Source: a virus
Direction: 5' to 3' (one strand)
IMG/VR virus record: IMGVR_UViG_3300030943_001853
Coordinates: 1 to 31,539 of that record
DNA length: 31,539 nucleotides
In this document: piece after piece, positions 30,731 to 31,539 of the stretch
Layout of the letters: each line of letters opens with the position of its first letter
Position numbering within the stretch: the stretch's first letter is position 1
Position numbers and translations under genes: made by a program
Notes under the pieces: model-generated
Seen by the model: only the letters and a program-made list of their open reading frames with translations
What the model was told of the DNA's origin: nothing
Database searches by the model: none

Positions 30731-30969
30731 TTTTTGTTATTTTTAATAATGTTGATAATTGATTCATCTATAAGTTTTTCAAAAAATTCTTTGGCTGGCT
30801 TTTTCGAGCCGTCGGAGAGTACCACGTGTAAACGGGAAACTGTGACCGGCTCGCATCGGTTGTGGTATTCACTTCGCCACTCTGTCACATCAGCCATTTG
30901 GGTTTCATATCCAACTTCTTTAAGTAAATCAGCTAATTGTCCGTCGGTAAGGTGTAGTTGAAGTATCAT
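30727..30969 (-). CDS. Small unknown early protein
   Basis: An 80-residue protein (MILQLHLTDGQLADLLKEVG, then EPVTVSRLHVVLSDGSKKPA) with a mixed alpha/beta look. It overlaps both neighbours by 4 bases, so it is part of a tightly coupled early operon. No family recognised. Confidence 0.6.
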   Translation of the reverse strand: MILQLHLTDGQLADLLKEVGYETQMADVTEWRSEYHNRCEPVTVSRLHVVLSDGSKKPAKEFFEKLIDESIINIIKNNKK

Positions 30970-31223
30970 ACTCGTTGTGTTTTTGGAATTGAAAGCTCCA
31001 TTTCACACCTGTATGTATCATCAAATTTTCCATTTAACCGGTTTTCAATTACTTCCATGTGGTAACTTAAAATGTTTATTTCCCTTGCCGTTTCAGCAGA
31101 ATAATCGCCTGATAGTTGTTTTGATCTCAGTACTTTCAACTTATCAGTACACTTGCTGAGTTCTGTGTTTAACTCCGATTGACATTCCCGTTTGCTTTTT
31201 GCTGATTTTTTGGTGTTTCTCAT
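30966..31223 (-). CDS. Small helical early protein
   Basis: An 85-residue basic, helical protein (MRNTKKSAKSKRECQSELNT, then CTDKLKVLRSKQLSGDYSAE). The start at 31223 is chosen over 31241 because it shortens the overlap with the upstream gene (to 80 bases). No family recognised. An Avd-like four-helix role was considered; it is too short and lies 3.4 kb from the reverse transcriptase. Confidence 0.5.
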   Translation of the reverse strand: MRNTKKSAKSKRECQSELNTELSKCTDKLKVLRSKQLSGDYSAETAREINILSYHMEVIENRLNGKFDDTYRCEMELSIPKTQRV

Positions 31224-31539
31224 TTGCAAATATTTTTTCAAGTGTGCTTTGTGGTATAAGGCTGGTATTGAACATTAATCGGATGTATATTTCATCGTTA
31301 CTTTCATTGCTGAAGTTGTAGCATACCCTCCATAGTTGGGTACTCCACCAGCTCCAGAAATAGGGTGATGCTAATATGCTCCTGAAGGTTTCTGTTGGCG
31401 ATTGTTTCAGTGTAATACCACTCATAAGCTCACCAAATTGCGCCTTGAATACAGAGTACCGTGTGATCCGGTGTTGTAGCTGGTCGAGGTAATCAGCCCC
31501 GGAGTCGAAAAACAATGACCATACATCACGTTCTTTCAT
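31144..31539 (-). CDS. Unknown early protein, possibly truncated at window edge
   Basis: A 131-residue frame whose ATG is exactly at the last base, so the true start may lie outside. Trp/Phe-rich core (ILASPYFWSWWSTQLWRVCY, then NESNDEIYIRLMFNTS) is probably folded. In Mu-like phages of this group the genes upstream would be the transposition proteins. Family not recognised. Confidence 0.55.
   Translation of the reverse strand: MKERDVWSLFFDSGADYLDQLQHRITRYSVFKAQFGELMSGITLKQSPTETFRSILASPYFWSWWSTQLWRVCYNFSNESNDEIYIRLMFNTSLIPQSTLEKIFANEKHQKISKKQTGMSIGVKHRTQQVY

Overview
The window is most of the genome of a Mu-like, contractile-tailed temperate phage (or prophage) of a Bacteroidota host. Mu-type families support this: a gp27/gp28-like terminase pair, a gp29-type portal (DUF935), gp30-like minor head protein, gp36-like DUF1320, a gpG-like virion morphogenesis protein, sheath, tube, tape measure, LysM-type gpX, gp25/gpW, gpJ and DUF3164. 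The host group is indicated by small Bacteroidota phage families (DUF4494, DUF6046- and DUF6633-like) and a clean Bacteroidota promoter (TTG-N20-TAnnTTTG) at 23066-23096. No transposase is visible; it would be expected beyond the right edge.

Layout. (1) 4-16538, minus strand, late genes. Reading leftward: prohead protease/scaffold, major capsid protein, a small signal-peptide protein, an intrinsic terminator, a lysis block (XhlA-like protein, acidic protein, GH108 lysozyme, signal/membrane protein, probable unimolecular spanin), sheath, tube, tail assembly chaperone with a -1 frameshift extension, tape measure, hub, spike, baseplate genes and a repeat-built tail fibre. (2) 16715-22828, plus strand: small and large terminase, gp36-like, portal, gp30-like, gpG-like and a tail-completion-like gene. 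The two head operons diverge from a 176-bp region with near-direct repeats. (3) 22820-31539, minus strand, early/middle genes: DUF3164, DUF4494, small unknowns, a HAD phosphatase-like protein, gp16-like and replication-like genes, and a membrane-anchored possible moron.

The most striking element is a diversity-generating retroelement (DGR) at about 26590-28637, inside the early/middle block rather than beside the tail fibre. It has a DGR-type reverse transcriptase (YADD; GLPIGNYLSQ), one template repeat (TR, 27638-27718) and two tandem target genes, each with a variable repeat (VR1 27833-27913; VR2 28254-28332). Aligned base by base, all 16 TR/VR1 and all 15 TR/VR2 differences fall on TR adenines (T on the plus strand); every other base of the repeats matches. 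The TR is enclosed by a 14-bp inverted repeat, and no Avd-like gene is evident.

Two probable programmed -1 frameshifts were found. One is the expected tail-chaperone site (A AAA AAC at 9663-9669). The other is unexpected: T TTT TTC at 20420-20426, a 6-nt spacer and a perfect 7-bp GC-rich hairpin at the end of the portal gene. It leads straight into the gp30-like frame, which has no ATG of its own. A tRNA-like element with an abnormal anticodon arm lies at 29881-29969.

All calls come from reading the sequence; no database search was possible.
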